Below the pieces are notes generated by a model, which was not told the origin of the DNA, did not search any database, and saw only the letters and a list, made by a program, of their open reading frames with translations. The position numbers and the translations under genes were made by a program. From Pseudoduganella lutea (GTDB lineage Bacteria > Pseudomonadota > Gammaproteobacteria > Burkholderiales > Burkholderiaceae_D), in contig NZ_CP035913.1 in NCBI RefSeq assembly GCF_004209755.1, positions 5,704,001-5,768,000 of the forward strand: 64,000 bases of DNA, written 5' to 3'. Shown piece after piece: positions 62,883-64,000 of this stretch; position 1 is the stretch's first letter, and every line of letters starts with the position of its first letter.

Positions 62883-64000
62883 ATGACGGGTGTGAAGAAG
62901 GCCCTGGCGGCAGCGATGCTGGCCATGGCGGCAGGTTCATCGGTGGCGGCGACGCCGGAACAGGAAACCCTCGATCGCCTGGCGCGCATGCGTGCCATGC
63001 CGGCACTGCCGGCAAGCGGGGCCGGCGAGCAGCAGACACAGGAGCAAGCCCGGCAGCGGCGCGAACTCGACGCGACGTGGCGCTGGTTCGGCAACAACAG
63101 CACGGCGGCGCTGCCCGTGCTGCGGCGCGAGCTGGCCGCGGAGCTGAAGAAGCCCAGGCCCAACCAGTTGCTGCTGCTCGACGTGGGCTATTTCCTGCGC
63201 GCGCGCGGCGAGCCGGCCGACCGCGCCCTGTCGATGGCGGCGCTGCTGGCCATCGATCCGCAAGGCGCCGCGGCCCAAGCGCAGAGCCAGCAGCTGTTCC
63301 GCTTCGTGCATGCCAGCGCGGCGGACCGCGATCCGCGCCTGCTCCCGCTGATCGACAAGGTCTTCCTGCGCGGCGACGTCACCGTGCTCGTTCCGCAGCA
63401 TGGCTATACGGTCGACGCGACCTCCGTCTGCATCTACGTGTACGGGCAATACGGCGCGCTGGCGGAGCGGCACCTGCGCGGCCTGCTGAACGATCCCGCC
63501 GTCGTCAACCGCGTGCTGGAAGTGCTGATGTGGGTCGGTTCGCCGGACAGCGTGCCGGCCGTGGCCGCGCTGCTCGACAGCCCCGATGACGCGACGTTCG
63601 CGCGCGCCGTCACCTTCATGCTGCGCGCCGGCGGGCCGCAGGGCAGGGATGCGCTGCTGGCATTCGACGCCCGCAAGCTCGAGGGCAAGGCGCGCGACTT
63701 CTACCTGCAGACGCGGCCGCAATTGGACGCCATGCGATTCGACGCGCTGGTGCAGCAACTGTCCGACGCGCCGCCGTCCGCCAAGGCGGCCCCACCGCGC
63801 CGGCTGGACGAAGGGGCCACGCGCCAGGTGCTGGCCGCGCTCAACGCCGCCTACGGCAGCTACGAAGGCATCCAGCCGATCGAGCTGGCGCTGTCGGCCA
63901 TGCCATCCGCGCAACTGGTCGACGAACTGCTGCGCCTGCGCGAGCGCAGCCTGCTGCGCATCTCCGGCGAAGCCCTGGCCGACATCGACACCACGAACAC
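62883..64000 (+). CDS. Secreted protein of unknown function, 3' end outside window
   Basis: The frame is open from ATG 62883 (AAGGA 6 nt upstream) to the window edge, 372 codons. Residues 1-20 form a signal peptide (VKKALAAAMLAMAAGSSVAA). The remainder is Ala/Leu-rich and helical, with repeat-like units such as SVPAVAALLDSPDDATFARA that recall HEAT-type repeats. I do not recognise a family. It is the last visible gene of the NfeD-SPFH operon. Confidence 0.75.
   Translation, partial: MTGVKKALAAAMLAMAAGSSVAATPEQETLDRLARMRAMPALPASGAGEQQTQEQARQRRELDATWRWFGNNSTAALPVLRRELAAELKKPRPNQLLLLDVGYFLRARGEPADRALSMAALLAIDPQGAAAQAQSQQLFRFVHASAADRDPRLLPLIDKVFLRGDVTVLVPQHGYTVDATSVCIYVYGQYGALAERHLRGLLNDPAVVNRVLEVLMWVGSPDSVPAVAALLDSPDDATFARAVTFMLRAGGPQGRDALLAFDARKLEGKARDFYLQTRPQLDAMRFDALVQQLSDAPPSAKAAPPRRLDEGATRQVLAALNAAYGSYEGIQPIELALSAMPSAQLVDELLRLRERSLLRISGEALADIDTTN

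Overview
The window comes from a high-GC betaproteobacterium, most likely Oxalobacteraceae of the Massilia/Duganella/Pseudoduganella type. The support is the gene order rpsB-tsf-pyrH-frr-uppS-cdsA-dxr-rseP-bamA-skp-lpxD-fabZ-lpxA-lpxB-rnhB-RNA methyltransferase with a divergent map-glnD unit. A ZipA-like gene lies directly behind smc, and there is a PEP-CTERM sorting-signal remnant. The species call is inference; the gene order is read from the sequence.

Layout. 1-1 kb: end of an ABC importer (ATPase, permease). 1-5 kb: an orphan ClpP-fold protease, a small KGG-type stress protein, a DUF1631 protein and a PAP2 phosphatase. 5.3-14.2 kb: chromosome and cell-division block (smc, zipA-like, ligA), then galU and def. 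14.2-19.8 kb: OPT transporter, aldo/keto reductase, and a PilZ protein with a MASE1 diguanylate cyclase. 19.9-24.1 kb: pseudouridine synthase, glnD, map. 24.2-29.7 kb: accessory insert between map and rpsB (PHB-depolymerase-type esterase, ribbon-helix-helix protein, two hypotheticals, a TonB siderophore receptor with a Fur box). 29.7-45.7 kb: translation, isoprenoid, envelope and lipid A genes on the plus strand. 45.7-49 kb: REC-EAL phosphodiesterase, then a low-GC segment with one unknown membrane/coiled-coil gene. 49-53.8 kb: an HAD-GT20 osmolyte synthase/phosphatase between two MscS paralogues. 54-56.5 kb: an ECF41 sigma factor with a matching promoter, a Tat-exported SDR and a decayed PEP-CTERM gene. 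56.5-60 kb: ppsR/ppsA divergent pair. 60.2-64 kb: NfeD, unknown, SPFH, DUF4259 and a secreted protein running off the end.

Most of the window is housekeeping. Points that stand out are: (1) single-base losses in G/C runs that break at least four genes, including the essential bamA, which looks like residual sequencing error; (2) families of intergenic palindromes built on GGTGTC-N-GACACC and GGGGTC-W-GACCCC; (3) an ECF41 gene whose own upstream region carries the consensus with the exact 16-nt spacer; (4) the mscS-osmolyte synthase-mscS cluster; (5) a LigA with an extra block that resembles a degenerate copy of its own HhH region; (6) an AT-rich orphan gene. I see no CRISPR array, prophage, tRNA, rRNA or intact insertion sequence.
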